DNA of 64,000 nucleotides, taken from a bacterium. Its GTDB lineage: Bacteria; Krumholzibacteriota; Krumholzibacteriia; LZORAL124-64-63. A program made the position numbers and the translations under genes. The stretch lies in assembly GCA_016703265.1 (NCBI GenBank), contig JADJCK010000005.1, positions 1 through 64,000 on the forward strand, read 5' to 3'. Shown piece after piece: positions 1-9,350 of the stretch; positions within the stretch are counted from its first letter, which is position 1; every line of letters begins with the position of its first letter. The notes below the pieces were generated by a model that was not told where the DNA came from, searched no databases, and was given only the letters and a program-made list of their open reading frames with translations.

Positions 1-857
1 TTCCTCGGCCTGCGTCGGCTCGGGGTGCGACTGGCGGACGTTGCCGGCTCACTGCCCGCCACCGGACCCTTCAATTGCGGCCGGTAGGCGTTGTAGGTGC
101 CGCGGGAAAGCTGGCCCTTAGGGTCGGTCGGGGTGTCGCAAGGTCCGCGATGCGGCGCGTCTCGATCTTCTTGCCGGAAGCCCGGCGAATGGCCGCGACA
201 TCAAGGCTGCGATTGCCGAAGCGCGAGTTGACACATGGTGTAGTCGGTGACGTTGCGCGTCTCGCCGATCAGGACCACCGCCCGGTGACGCGGCGCCAAC
301 CGCCTGATGATCCCGGGCCCGGGCAGGTCGCGGTCCCGGCAGAAGCTCCACCAGTAGTGTTCCACGCCGGGCAGGCGATCCCAGTCGTTGTTGCCCTGCC
401 AGCCCCCGTTGCCCCAGGCGAGTTCCGGAGGCAGCGGCGCCCAACCGACCCAGCCGCCGCCTTCGCGCCAGGCGACCCAGGCGGGAGCCCACTCCCGGCC
501 GGCACCCAGCACCATCCGTCGTACGGATCGTCGTACCAGCGGCCGTATTGATAGGTGGCCCAGCCCCAGTCCTCGTTCGCAGCCCAGGCCCAGCCGTAGT
601 CGGTCCAGACCCATTCGCCGTCGGTGTAGGGGCGCCAGTCGACCAGCTTGTCGTACGGGCTCCACCAGGCCGTAGCGATTCGAACGGATCCAGTCCCCGT
701 AGGGCGCAAGGGCACTGTAGAAGTCGCTCTCGTCGGTTCCGTAGGCAGCCGGGGCGTAGCCGGCGGGTTGCCCCGGATCGTAGGTGCCTGCGCACCCGCC
801 GACGGCGAGTATCGCGAGCAGCGTCGCGAATGCGATCAGCAGGTTCGGCTTCTTCAT
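1..857 (-). pseudogene. Trp-rich DUF6600-type lipoprotein, frameshifted, runs off left edge
   Basis: The start at 857 opens a lipoprotein signal with lipobox VGGC (Cys about residue 22). The body is rich in Trp, Tyr and Gly: YGDW, WSPYDK, DYGWAWAANEDWGW, GGWVGWAPLPPE, then a tail with NVTDYT, RRASGKKIETRRIADL and KGQLSRGTYNAYRPQLKG. This is the layout of DUF6600 envelope proteins, whose function is unknown. The conserved blocks lie in different frames. One-base shifts are needed near 670, 505, 234 and 118; the first is cured by dropping one C so that Y-G is followed by WWSPYDK. The C-terminus is missing because the gene crosses the window edge. The broken frames could be gene decay or errors at a contig end. 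It lies 19 bases downstream of another broken gene on the same strand. Confidence 0.7.
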
Positions 858-876
858 GGTTGTCTCCTGTCCCGTG

Positions 877-1330
877 TCACGGTGTCATCGCGATGGTCTG
901 CGCCAGCCATTGGTCGCCGACGCCGAGCACGACGTAATAGGTGCCCGCCTTCAGTCTTGCACCGCCCTGGTCACGCCCGTCCCAAACCAGTGTCAACGGC
1001 AGCGTGCCGCCGTCTCCGTCGCGAGCCGGCGCACGAAGCTGGCCCGCCTGTCGTAGATGCGAAGTGATGCGCTGCCGCCGAGCGACCCCTTCGATCGTGA
1101 GGCGGACGCCTGTTGAAGGGGTTGCGGAGCATCGTCAGGGTCATCGGAACCGCAGCGGGCCCGATGAAGTGACGGACCCGGAGCCGGTCGGTGCCCGCGC
1201 TTGCCCACCACCACAGGCGCCCGGCGTGCCGTTGGGAAACATCGGCTCCGCGTAGCCGTCCAGGTCCAGTTGATGATGGCGATGTAGGGCCCGGCGTTCG
1301 CACCGGCGACAGTCAGGGCCGCGAAGCCGG
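877..1330 (-). pseudogene. Secreted protein C-terminus with FlgD-like sorting domain, frameshifted
   Basis: The 3' end of a minus-strand gene stopping at 877-879 is recognisable. Read across frames it gives NAGPYIAIINW, DGYAEPMFPNGTPG, TLTMLRNPFN, GGSASLRIYDRRASFVRRLA, then VWDGRDQGGARLKAGTYYV and a short tail. This is the FlgD-like Ig/sorting module seen at the C-terminus of secreted proteins in FCB-group candidate phyla, and it matches the tail of the subtilase at 60492-63551. At least four frame changes are needed within 450 bases. Upstream of about 1330 I could not follow a coherent protein to a start; the gene may begin near 1700. Between 1330 and 1731 nothing else is recognisable. Confidence 0.6.
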
Positions 1331-1731
1331 GCGGCGCGACGGTGCCGGCGCGCCTGCCGCGAAATGCGCACAGGCAAAGGGAATACCGGAATGCAGATGC
1401 CGGCAGTGCTGTCCGCACGCTTTCCCCGAGCCCGGCGCATGGCGGAACCCCAGTCCTGGACGCAGCGCCAACGACAACCGCCCGCGGCTGGGCCTGGTGC
1501 GGTCGGCGAGCGTCTGCTTCCTGTCAGGGAAGAGCGCAAGCACCGGGCCGGAAGCCGCGTCAGGGACCTGGAAGAGTGGACCGGTGGCCAAAGGCGGTTG
1601 CGGGGGCGACTTTCGGTGGAGAATCACGGCCTGGTCGGGGGTGAAAGCCGCCGGTGCCACAGCGGGGAGCGTTCGCGAGGTGTGTTCGGGGCATCACAAT
1701 GATCGGCCGCCCCATCAATCCGGGAGATCTT

Positions 1732-3783
1732 TCAGCCGTCGGTGCCGCGGTCCTCGTGCACGTACCCGTCATCCGAGTCGTCGCGCTTGCGGTCGCGCAG
1801 GTCACGCAGCATGCGGCGAACGTCGCGCACGCCGCCGATGGTGAACCAGATCATCACCAGCGACGAGACGACGATCTCGATCCAGAAGCGCGTGTGCCAG
1901 AAGCGGAGCCATTGTGTGTCGTAGCCGGACCAGCCGCCGTCCGTCAGGCGGCGGGAAAGGAAGAAGATGGTGCCGATGGCGAAGACCGCCATCCAGGCCA
2001 GGTTCCAGCTCCAGGTCATGACGTAGAGGAACTTGTCGCGCCGGCCGAACTCGTCGGTGATGCCGATGGCGCGCCAGCCCCGCGAAACCGCCTGCCCCGT
2101 GCCCTCGAACTCGCCCGCCACCGCCCACTTGCCGCGGTGCAGCAGCCGGTCGAGGTCGAACACGCGGCGCTTCACCAGCTGCTGGCCCAGCGAAACCGCC
2201 ACATAGACCACGGCGCAGACCCACATCGACCAGCCCCAGACCTGCTGGCCGTTGGGCAGGTTCGCGTCGATCCAGGCGGCCCAGGACTCGGCCTGCGCAC
2301 GGCCCGTGAAATCCAACAGGCCCCAGAACGGCGTGCCGGTCTCGTGCCAGGCGCGCTTGGCCTGCTCCAGCACGAAGCCGGTCATGGTCAGTGTCACGCC
2401 GGCGATGCCGGCCGCCCAGGCGCCCGCCGTGGTGCCCCAGCGCGTGTAGAGCCCGCCGATGATGACCGCGCCCGACCAGCCGGCGAAGATCGCCCCGGTC
2501 AGCGCGAAGAACAGGAGGATAGCCTGGCTCTGCTTGTAGAACAGGCTGAAGACGAAGGCGAACAGTCCCACGCCGACCACGGCCAGGCGCAGCGTGCGCA
2601 TGTGGACGGTCGGCGCCAGCGGCGCCCGGCGCAGCGGAATCAGCACGTCCTGCACGAAGATGCTGCTCCACGAGTGCATGTAGGTGGCCAGCGTGCTGAT
2701 CGAGGCACAGAGCATCAGCGCCGCGAAGGCGCCCAGCAGGCCGGTGGGCAGCAGGGCCGACAGCGTCAGGGGGCCGCGCATCTGCGAACGCAGCGCGTCA
2801 TTGGGGATGCCGTCGAGCTTCGCCTGCACGCCCCCGGCCAGGCCGCTCCAGTCGGGGTGATGCAGCACCGTATAGATCAGGATCGGCACGAAGGTCATGA
2901 ACATGCCCTGCCCGATGCCGCGCCACAGTCCCAGCACGTTGCCCATCTTGCCCTCGTGGGCGGAACGGGCCGAGGTGTTGTAGGCCTGCGTGCCCTGCCA
3001 CGACATGGCCCCGTAGAACAGGCCGATGACGCCGATCAGGAAGTAGGTGACGTTGAAGTCGGCCACGTAGCCCGTATCGAACGGGTTGACCTTCGACAGC
3101 CCCGGCGGCGCCTGCCTCATCACCGTCGAGACATCGTCCCAGCCCACCTTCTGCAGCAGCCATGCCGCCAGCACCAGGAACACGACGTACGCGAACACGC
3201 CCTGGATGAAGTCGGTGACCAGCACCGAGACGTGCCCGCCCGAGAGCACGAACCACACGGCCGAACCCAGCGTGATGAACATGATCGTGGGGTACAGCGG
3301 CAGTGCCAGCGGGCCCAGGTGCCACACCTCGGGCAGGCCCAGGTAGTGGATGAAGAACCGCGCCTCGACGGCCGGGAAGATGCCGAAGTTGATGAGGCCG
3401 GCGCCGAAGGCCACGCTGCCGGCGAAGATGCGGAAGCGGCGGCTGTAGCGGCGCTCGAAGAACTCCGAAAGTGTCAGCGCGCGCGTGCGCCGGAAGCGGT
3501 AGTTGACCCAGCCCGTCACCGTCACCACGGTCATGAACAGCGACATGCTCAGGCCCCACCAGCCCATGGCGAAGCCCGCCTCGTAGCCCATCTCGAGGTT
3601 GGCGACGATGGTGATGCCGCCCACGGCGGCAATGCCGGCCGAGACCGTCAGCAGGTAGCGACCGGCGCTGCGCCCGGCGGCCAGGTAGTCGGCAACACCG
3701 CGCATGTGCCGACGCGTGAGCAGCATCGAGCCCATAATGACCGCGTACATGCCGACGATGATGAGCCAGTCGAAGGGTGTCAA
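1732..3783 (-). CDS. Sodium:solute symporter family (SSS) transporter
   Basis: A 683-residue polytopic membrane protein of the SSS family, which moves solutes into the cell with sodium. The N-terminus MTPFDWLIIVGMYAVI begins the first helix. The family features follow in order: the DYLAAGRSAG loop after helix 1, IVANLEMGYEAGFAMGWWG in the helix 2-3 region, LTLSEFFERRYSRRFR before helix 4, and about 13 hydrophobic segments. It is longer than the usual 500-550 residues; the extra part is the C-terminal 150 residues, with more helices and a charged Asp/Arg tail. The substrate cannot be told. The TTG start overlaps the ogt stop by four bases, so the two genes are probably coupled. Confidence 0.88.
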   Translation of the reverse strand: MTPFDWLIIVGMYAVIMGSMLLTRRHMRGVADYLAAGRSAGRYLLTVSAGIAAVGGITIVANLEMGYEAGFAMGWWGLSMSLFMTVVTVTGWVNYRFRRTRALTLSEFFERRYSRRFRIFAGSVAFGAGLINFGIFPAVEARFFIHYLGLPEVWHLGPLALPLYPTIMFITLGSAVWFVLSGGHVSVLVTDFIQGVFAYVVFLVLAAWLLQKVGWDDVSTVMRQAPPGLSKVNPFDTGYVADFNVTYFLIGVIGLFYGAMSWQGTQAYNTSARSAHEGKMGNVLGLWRGIGQGMFMTFVPILIYTVLHHPDWSGLAGGVQAKLDGIPNDALRSQMRGPLTLSALLPTGLLGAFAALMLCASISTLATYMHSWSSIFVQDVLIPLRRAPLAPTVHMRTLRLAVVGVGLFAFVFSLFYKQSQAILLFFALTGAIFAGWSGAVIIGGLYTRWGTTAGAWAAGIAGVTLTMTGFVLEQAKRAWHETGTPFWGLLDFTGRAQAESWAAWIDANLPNGQQVWGWSMWVCAVVYVAVSLGQQLVKRRVFDLDRLLHRGKWAVAGEFEGTGQAVSRGWRAIGITDEFGRRDKFLYVMTWSWNLAWMAVFAIGTIFFLSRRLTDGGWSGYDTQWLRFWHTRFWIEIVVSSLVMIWFTIGGVRDVRRMLRDLRDRKRDDSDDGYVHEDRGTDG

Positions 3784-4343
3784 AACAGCCGGGGCTCCTC
3801 GATGCGGGTTGTGTCACCCCGGGTTGAGTCGCCCAGTGTGTGGCCTTCAAGCCGCAGCAGGCGCGCCTTGGTGTCGATGCCGCCGGCAAAGCCCACCAGC
3901 GACCCGCCGCGCCCGACCACGCGGTGGCAGGGAATCAGGATGGGCAGCGGGTTGCGGCCGGCCGCCTGGCCGACTGCGCGCGTGGCGGTCGGCTTGCGCA
4001 ACGCGCGAGCCACTTCGCCGTAGGTCCGCAGCTTGCCGTAGGGGATCTTCTGCAGTTGCTGCCAGACCCGCCGGTCGAAGTCGGTGCCGCAGGGATCCAG
4101 TTCGATGGTGAACTCGCGGCGCTCGCCCACGAAGTACTCGGCCAGTTCGTCCCGCAGCCGGCCGAACGCACTGTCATCTTCCCTCACCGCCACGTCGGGG
4201 CCGTACTGGTGCCGCGCCGCGGCATGCGCAAGCGTGTGGTACTCCCAGGCTCGGGGCAGGAACTCCAGCCGGGCCAGCCCGGCCGGACCCGCCACCGCCA
4301 GCAGGGGGTCTAAAGCCGTTCGCAGCAGCGTGTAGCACACCAT
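3780..4343 (-). CDS. ogt: Methylated-DNA--protein-cysteine methyltransferase
   Basis: Repairs O6-alkylguanine by moving the alkyl group to its own cysteine. The C-terminal domain has the active-site motif PCHRVV followed by GSLVGFAGGIDTKARLLRLE, and the helix-turn-helix part has YGKLRTYGEVARAL. The 187-residue length with a variable N-terminal domain fits Ogt-type proteins. It is the first gene of a two-gene minus-strand unit, with a four-base TTGA overlap into the SSS transporter gene. The nearby insertion sequence starts 43 bases upstream of the start codon and may have separated the gene from part of its promoter. Confidence 0.93.
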   Translation of the reverse strand: MVCYTLLRTALDPLLAVAGPAGLARLEFLPRAWEYHTLAHAAARHQYGPDVAVREDDSAFGRLRDELAEYFVGERREFTIELDPCGTDFDRRVWQQLQKIPYGKLRTYGEVARALRKPTATRAVGQAAGRNPLPILIPCHRVVGRGGSLVGFAGGIDTKARLLRLEGHTLGDSTRGDTTRIEEPRLF

Positions 4344-4385
4344 GTGGTGACTGTACCATCGCCATAGGCCCCGCGCACCGTATTA

Positions 4386-4412
4386 GTTGTGCCGCCGAAA
4401 TTGTGTCCGGCC
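4386..4412 (+). repeat. Left terminal inverted repeat of the insertion sequence
   Basis: This 27-bp arm matches the reverse complement of 5387-5413 with one mismatch. It begins GTTGTGCCGCCGA. The match stops sharply at the 28th base, which marks the inner edge of the repeat. Confidence 0.9.
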
Positions 4413-4434
4413 CAGTTGATGCCCCGGGCCGGAC

Positions 4435-5348
4435 ATGAACACCAACACCAACACTTTCGATCCACCCCACTGTCCCAATTCCAACTGCCCATTCCACAGA
4501 GAGTTGCGCCAAGGATGGCGTTTCAAGCGCATTGGCTACCACTGGAGTCACTGCCAGAGAAAGCGTATCCCCAGGTTCCTCTGCCTGTGCTGCCGCCGCT
4601 CCTTCAGCTCCCAGACGTTCGCGACTTCCTATTGGCTCAAGCGACCCGACGTCCTTGGGCAGCTCGTCATGAAGACCGTCGGATGCATGGCCAATCGCCA
4701 GATCGCCCGTGAACTGCGGGTCGCACCCTCCACCATCGACCGCCAGCTGGCGCGGCTCGGCCGCCATTGTCTGCTGTACCACACGCAGCAGATGCAGGAC
4801 GCCAAACCGGCGTCCACCGTCGCCATCGACGGCTTCGTGACATTCGAACATTCGCAGTTCTGGCCCTTCCACCACCATCCGGCTGTCGAACCCGAGTCAG
4901 ATTTCATCGTCTACTTCACCGATAGCGAGGTGCGCCGATCAGGCTCCATGACCGATGCCCAGAAGCGCAAGCGCGAGCGCCTCGAGCAGCAGTACGGACG
5001 GCCTGATCCAACCTGGCGGACATGCTGCTGCGGCACAGCAGCGCGAACCACCGGCGCGAGACTATCGCCTGGTCGAAGCGACGGCAGGCGAGCGCCGAGC
5101 GGCTGGCGGTGTTCCTGGTGTGGCGCAACTACCTGAAGGGTCGCCGGGAGAAGGTCCGCGGGAGTCCGACGCCGGCCCAGGTGCGGGGGATGCGGGCGAA
5201 CCGGCTGGAGATTGCGGAGTTGCTGGCAGGACGGTTGTTTGCGAGTCGAATCACCTTGCCGGGGCGTTGGCTGGAGTACTACGGGCGGCGGGTGTGGACA
5301 CGGGTGCTGGAGCGGCAAAGGGCGCATGAGCTGAAGTACGCATTCTAG
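4435..5348 (+). CDS. Transposase with zinc ribbon and HTH, one frameshift
   Basis: The first frame runs from 4435 to about 5020. It has an N-terminal Cys cluster (CPNSNC, then CQRKR and CLCC, a zinc-ribbon pattern), an HTH segment (MANRQIARELRVAPSTIDRQ), and then VAIDGFVTFEHSQFWPFHH, a likely start of a DDE-type catalytic core. It continues in another frame from about 5022 (MLLRHSSANHRRETIAWSKR) to the stop at 5346-5348. The joined protein would be about 304 residues. The layout recalls IS1-like or related zinc-ribbon transposases; I cannot assign the family with certainty. One base has been lost or gained near 5010-5025, so the copy as read is inactive unless this is a sequence error or a programmed shift. 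Confidence 0.75.
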
Positions 5349-5386
5349 ACTCCGGAAAGAGAGCCGGCCGCGCCATTGCCTGACGC

Positions 5387-5413
5387 GGCCGGACACAATC
5401 TCGGCGGCACAAC
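5387..5413 (-). repeat. Right terminal inverted repeat of the insertion sequence
   Basis: This is the inverted partner of 4386-4412. It lies about 40 bases after the transposase stop codon. Confidence 0.9.
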
Positions 5414-5562
5414 CAGGGCGTTGCATCCGGGCTTTCCGGCCCTTAAGCTGAAACCGGCGCCGGGTCCCGTCCGTACCTCCCTTTCGGGCCCCATCCGCGC
5501 GCGGGTCCCCGACCCGCCGCGGCCACCCAGCAATCCTCCCGCAGCCGCGAAGGGATCCTGCC

Positions 5563-8313
5563 GTGAATCTCCGCCGAATCGTGTCCCTGTTCGGGTTGAT
5601 GGCCGTGCTCGCCGTCGCGCCGACCGTCACCCTGGCCGCCCCGGCCGCCGGGGTCGCCGACCTGCCCGAGTTGAAGTTCGAGAAGTACACCCTGGACAAC
5701 GGCTTGCAGGTCATCCTGCACGAGGACCACAGCCTGCCGACGGCGGCCGTGAACGTGTGGTACCACGTCGGCTCCAAGAACGAGAAGCCGGGACGGACCG
5801 GGTTCGCGCACCTGTTCGAGCACATGATGTTCCAGGGCTCGGAGAACCACGACAAGGACTACTTCCTGCCGCTGCAGAAGGTGGGCGGGCAGGTCAACGG
5901 GTCGACCAACAACGACCGCACGAACTACTGGGAGAATGTGCCCTCGGACCAGCTCGAGATGGCGCTGTTCCTCGAGGCCGATCGCATGGGCTGGCTGCTG
6001 CCGGCCATGACCCAGGAGAAGCTGGACAACCAGCGCGATGTCGTGAAGAACGAGAAGCGCCAGGGTGAGAACCGGCCCTACGCCAAGAGCCGCGACCTGC
6101 TGCTCGGCCTGATGTATCCCGAGGGCCACCCCTACAGCTGGCCGGTGATCGGCAGCATGGAGGACCTGTCGGCGGCCTCGAAGGAGGATGTCTCCGAGTT
6201 CTTCCGCCTCTACTACGCGCCGAACAACGCATCGCTGTGCGTGGCCGGCGACTTCGATCCCGCACAGGTGAAGGAGTGGATCGCGAAGTACTTCGGCACC
6301 ATTCCGCCGGGCAGCCCGGTCGACCGCCTGGAGTCCTGGATCCCGCAGCTGGACGGCGAGCGTCGCGCCCTGGCCGAGGACGCCGTCGAACTGCCGCGCC
6401 TGTACATGCAGTGGCATTCGCCGGGCTGGTACCAGGAGGGCGATGCCGAGTTCGACCTGCTGGCCGACATCGTCGCCACCGGCAAGACGTCGCGGCTGTA
6501 CAAGACGCTTGTCTACGAGAAGCAGATCGCGCAGGACATCTTCGCCACGCAGTCGTCGCGCGAGATGAGCGGCACCTTCGGCATCACCGCCACGGCGGCG
6601 CCCGGCCACGACCTGGCTGAACTCGAGGCTGCCATCGACGCCGAACTGAAGGCGCTTCTGGCCAAGGGCGTCACCGACCGCGAAGTCGGCCTGTCCCGCA
6701 CCCGTTTCCAGGCCGATGCGGTGCGCGAACTGCAGCAGATCGGCGGTTTCGGCGGCAAGGCAGACCGGTTGAACCGCTACAACGTCCTGGTGGGCGATCC
6801 CGGCTACCTCAAGGCGGATCTGGCGCGCTACGACGTTGCGAACGCAGCCTCGGTCAATGCCTGGATGCGGCGATTCATCGACCTCGACCGCCGCGGCGTG
6901 CTCTGGATCGTGCCGCAGGGCAAGCTGGCCGCCGCCAAGCTGGACGTCGACCGTTCGCAGCTGCCCGCCGGCGGCCGGCCCGCAGCCTTCACGCCGCCCG
7001 CAGTGCAGGCGGCGACGCTGCCCAACGGACTGAAGTTGTACCTGGTGGAGAAGCACGAGTTGCCGCTGGTCGAGGCGCGCCTGGTGGTCAACGCCGGCTG
7101 GGCCGACGACCCCCTGGACCGCCAGGGCACCGCCGCGCTGACGGCAGACATGCTGGACGAAGGCGTGGTCGGACATGACGCGCTGGCCCTGTCCGAGGCC
7201 GTCGAGGCGATGGGCGCGGAGCTGCGCACGGAGAGCAACTTCGACGGCACCCAGGTCTCGCTGAACATGCTGCGCGGGAAGCTCGATGAGGGCCTGGCGC
7301 TGCTGGCCGACGTCGCCCTGCGGCCCACGTTCCCCGAAAAGGAATTCGAGCGCCTGCGCGGCAACTACCGCGGCCGCCAGAAGCAGGAAGCGGTGCAGCC
7401 GCAGGCGCAGGCGATGAACGAGTTCCAGCGGCGCTGCTTCGGCGCGGCGCATCCCTACGCGCAGCCGGCCTCGGGTGTCGGCACGCGCCAGTCGCTGGAC
7501 GCGCTCACGCGCCAGGACCTGGTGACGTTCCACGGCTCGTGGTTTGTGCCGGCCAACGCCGCGGTCGTCGTGGTGGGCGACCTGACGCTGGCCGAGGCGA
7601 CGGTCGCCGTCTCCCGCGTGCTCGGCAACTGGCGGAACGCCTCCACGCCGAAGCGCGTGCCGCTGCCGGAGACCGGTTACCAGGGCCCGCGGCTGGTCGT
7701 GATCGACCGTCCCGGCGCCCAGCAGAGCCAGATCATGGGCGGGTACGTCGGCATGCCCCGCGGCGATGCCGATTTCCCCGGCTTCGAAGTGCTGAATTCG
7801 GCGTTCGGCGGGCAGTTCGCTTCGCGCATCAACCTGAACCTGCGCGAGGACAAGGGCTACACCTACGGCGTGCGCTCGCAGCTGGCGGCGTATCGCCAGG
7901 CGGGCGTGTTCCTGATGAGCGCGCCGGTGCAGACGAACGCCACGGCGGCCTCGATCAGCGAACTGCTGGGCGAGATGCGCCAGGCGCGCGGCGACCGTCC
8001 GGTGGCCGGCGACGAGCTCGCCGACAGCAAGGGGCGCCTCGTGCAGGGCTTCCCGCAGCGCTTCGAGACCTTCGGCGGCACGGCCCGCCAGTTGGCCGAC
8101 CTGCTGGTGGCCGGGCTTCCGGTCGACGACTGGCAGTCCTACGTCGGCCGCATCCAGGCGCTCGGTGAAGCGGACCTGGCCGCCGTCGTGGCGCGGCACC
8201 TGGATCCCGAGCGTGTGGTCTGGGTCATCGTCGGGGACTGGTCGGCCATCCAGGACGGCTTGCGTGGCCTGGAACTGGGCGAGATCGAGGTGGTGGGCGC
8301 GCCCCGGTCCTAG
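5563..8313 (+). CDS. M16 family zinc peptidase, two-domain, exported
   Basis: A 916-residue pitrilysin-type peptidase. A signal peptide (about residues 1-26) indicates export. The inverted zinc motif HLFEH is at residues 83-87, and the third zinc ligand Glu164 lies 76 residues after His87, as in active M16 enzymes. A second M16 half begins near residue 485 (FTPPAVQAATLPNGLKLYL). It lacks the zinc motif but keeps the R/Y region late in the domain (NLREDKGYTYGVRS). Such proteins are periplasmic peptidases acting on peptides or misfolded fragments. The gene stands alone, 149 bases after the insertion sequence. Confidence 0.92.
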   Translation: MNLRRIVSLFGLMAVLAVAPTVTLAAPAAGVADLPELKFEKYTLDNGLQVILHEDHSLPTAAVNVWYHVGSKNEKPGRTGFAHLFEHMMFQGSENHDKDYFLPLQKVGGQVNGSTNNDRTNYWENVPSDQLEMALFLEADRMGWLLPAMTQEKLDNQRDVVKNEKRQGENRPYAKSRDLLLGLMYPEGHPYSWPVIGSMEDLSAASKEDVSEFFRLYYAPNNASLCVAGDFDPAQVKEWIAKYFGTIPPGSPVDRLESWIPQLDGERRALAEDAVELPRLYMQWHSPGWYQEGDAEFDLLADIVATGKTSRLYKTLVYEKQIAQDIFATQSSREMSGTFGITATAAPGHDLAELEAAIDAELKALLAKGVTDREVGLSRTRFQADAVRELQQIGGFGGKADRLNRYNVLVGDPGYLKADLARYDVANAASVNAWMRRFIDLDRRGVLWIVPQGKLAAAKLDVDRSQLPAGGRPAAFTPPAVQAATLPNGLKLYLVEKHELPLVEARLVVNAGWADDPLDRQGTAALTADMLDEGVVGHDALALSEAVEAMGAELRTESNFDGTQVSLNMLRGKLDEGLALLADVALRPTFPEKEFERLRGNYRGRQKQEAVQPQAQAMNEFQRRCFGAAHPYAQPASGVGTRQSLDALTRQDLVTFHGSWFVPANAAVVVVGDLTLAEATVAVSRVLGNWRNASTPKRVPLPETGYQGPRLVVIDRPGAQQSQIMGGYVGMPRGDADFPGFEVLNSAFGGQFASRINLNLREDKGYTYGVRSQLAAYRQAGVFLMSAPVQTNATAASISELLGEMRQARGDRPVAGDELADSKGRLVQGFPQRFETFGGTARQLADLLVAGLPVDDWQSYVGRIQALGEADLAAVVARHLDPERVVWVIVGDWSAIQDGLRGLELGEIEVVGAPRS

Positions 8314-8382
8314 GGGCCACATCGCAGGCGGTGCAACCCGGACGGGTTGCGGGGTCCGGGGGCCACGGGTATCGTGGCCCCC

Positions 8383-9348
8383 ATGCTTTTACCTGCGCCC
8401 AACATCCCCGGTCCCGGGCCCGACCCGCGGCGCCGGACCACGGCGGCGGAGCGCGCCGCAACGGCCGGCGCCCTGTGGTTCTGCCTTCTGCTGTGCGGTT
8501 TCGTGGCCGCCTGCGACCGCAAGCCCGTCCCGGAGCCTGTCGCGGAGGCGCAGCCCGCAGCGGCGACCGGCCCCCTGGTGACGTTGGCCGGCGCCGCCGA
8601 ACCGGCGACGGCCGGCCCCGGCGGCACGGTAACGCTGGTGTGGCGCCTGCGGAGCGCCGAGGGCTGGCATCTTTACGGGAACGGGCGCAACGATTCAGGG
8701 TTCGCACCCCGCGTTCAGTTGACCCTGCCGCCGGGCTGGACCGCCGGCCCGCTGCTGTGGCCGGCCCCGGCCCGCCACGTGTCGGCCGGCGAAATCCTCG
8801 ATCACATCTACGAGGGCGAACTGGTGCTGCTGCAGGACGTGGCGATTCCCGCCGATGCGGCGATCGGGAACAACATCCAGCTGCGCGCCCGCTGGGAGTG
8901 GCTGGCGTGCCGCGAGAGCTGCGTGCCGGGTCTCGATTCACTGGTCGTGAACCTTGCCGTGGATCCGGCCGCGCCGGCAACGCCGGCGTCGCCGGCGCTG
9001 GCGGCGGCCCGCGAGAAGCTGCCGCAGCCCCTGCCCGACGGCCTGGTGGACCTGAAGTGGGATGGTTCCACGCTGCGATTCGATCGCGTGTCGCCGGCTT
9101 CCGGTCGGCTGACCTTCATGCCGGACACGGACTGCGCCGAACTGGTGGACCTGCTTCATGACGGTGTGGGTGAGAGCCTGGCGCTGCGCGTGGCGACAGC
9201 CGCCGGCGGTGACCAGGGCCGCGCGGCGTCAGTGCGGGGTGTGCTTCTCGTGGAATCCGCGGGCGGCCCGGCCCGCGCCTATACCATCGATGTGCCGGTA
9301 GACAACCGCGCCGGCAGTGATGCCGGCGCACTCCCCAACGGAGGCTGA
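8383..9348 (+). CDS. DsbD alpha-domain-like lipoprotein
   Basis: Residues about 27-45 form a hydrophobic segment ending in FVAAC, a lipobox, so the protein is probably lipid-anchored. The following domain has WHLYGNGRNDSG, then LTLPPGWTAGPLLWPAP, IYEGELVLLQDVAIP and WLACRESCVPG. These are the features of the N-terminal (alpha) domain of DsbD, where the Cys pair takes electrons from the transmembrane domain. Here no transmembrane or C-terminal thioredoxin domain follows, so it is a stand-alone version. The start at 8383 is uncertain: it has a poor ribosome-binding site and a long segment before the lipobox. The redoxin gene begins two bases after its stop. Confidence 0.72.
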   Translation: MLLPAPNIPGPGPDPRRRTTAAERAATAGALWFCLLLCGFVAACDRKPVPEPVAEAQPAAATGPLVTLAGAAEPATAGPGGTVTLVWRLRSAEGWHLYGNGRNDSGFAPRVQLTLPPGWTAGPLLWPAPARHVSAGEILDHIYEGELVLLQDVAIPADAAIGNNIQLRARWEWLACRESCVPGLDSLVVNLAVDPAAPATPASPALAAAREKLPQPLPDGLVDLKWDGSTLRFDRVSPASGRLTFMPDTDCAELVDLLHDGVGESLALRVATAAGGDQGRAASVRGVLLVESAGGPARAYTIDVPVDNRAGSDAGALPNGG

Positions 9349-9350
9349 TC

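Larger units (their letters stand above)
4386..5413 (+). mobile_element. Complete insertion sequence with 27-bp terminal inverted repeats
   Basis: A 1028-bp element bounded by inverted repeats at 4386-4412 and 5387-5413. The repeats begin GTTGTGCCGCCGA and match at 26 of 27 positions, the single difference being the 14th base. Between them lies one transposase reading frame with a frameshift. No clear target-site duplication is visible next to the ends (ATTA on the left, CAGG on the right), so the insertion may be old or the element may not make one. It sits between ogt and the M16 peptidase gene. Confidence 0.88.

Noticed and set aside
1654..4023. A 789-codon plus-strand frame opposite the SSS transporter
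   Set aside because: Composition is low-complexity (Gln, His, Ala, Arg) as expected of antisense reading; the minus strand has a clear transporter and ogt.
4386..5413. Target-site duplication at the insertion sequence
   Set aside because: Flanks ATTA and CAGG do not match over any usual length.
5443..8322. A 959-codon minus-strand frame opposite the M16 peptidase
   Set aside because: Antisense shadow of a well-defined two-domain peptidase.
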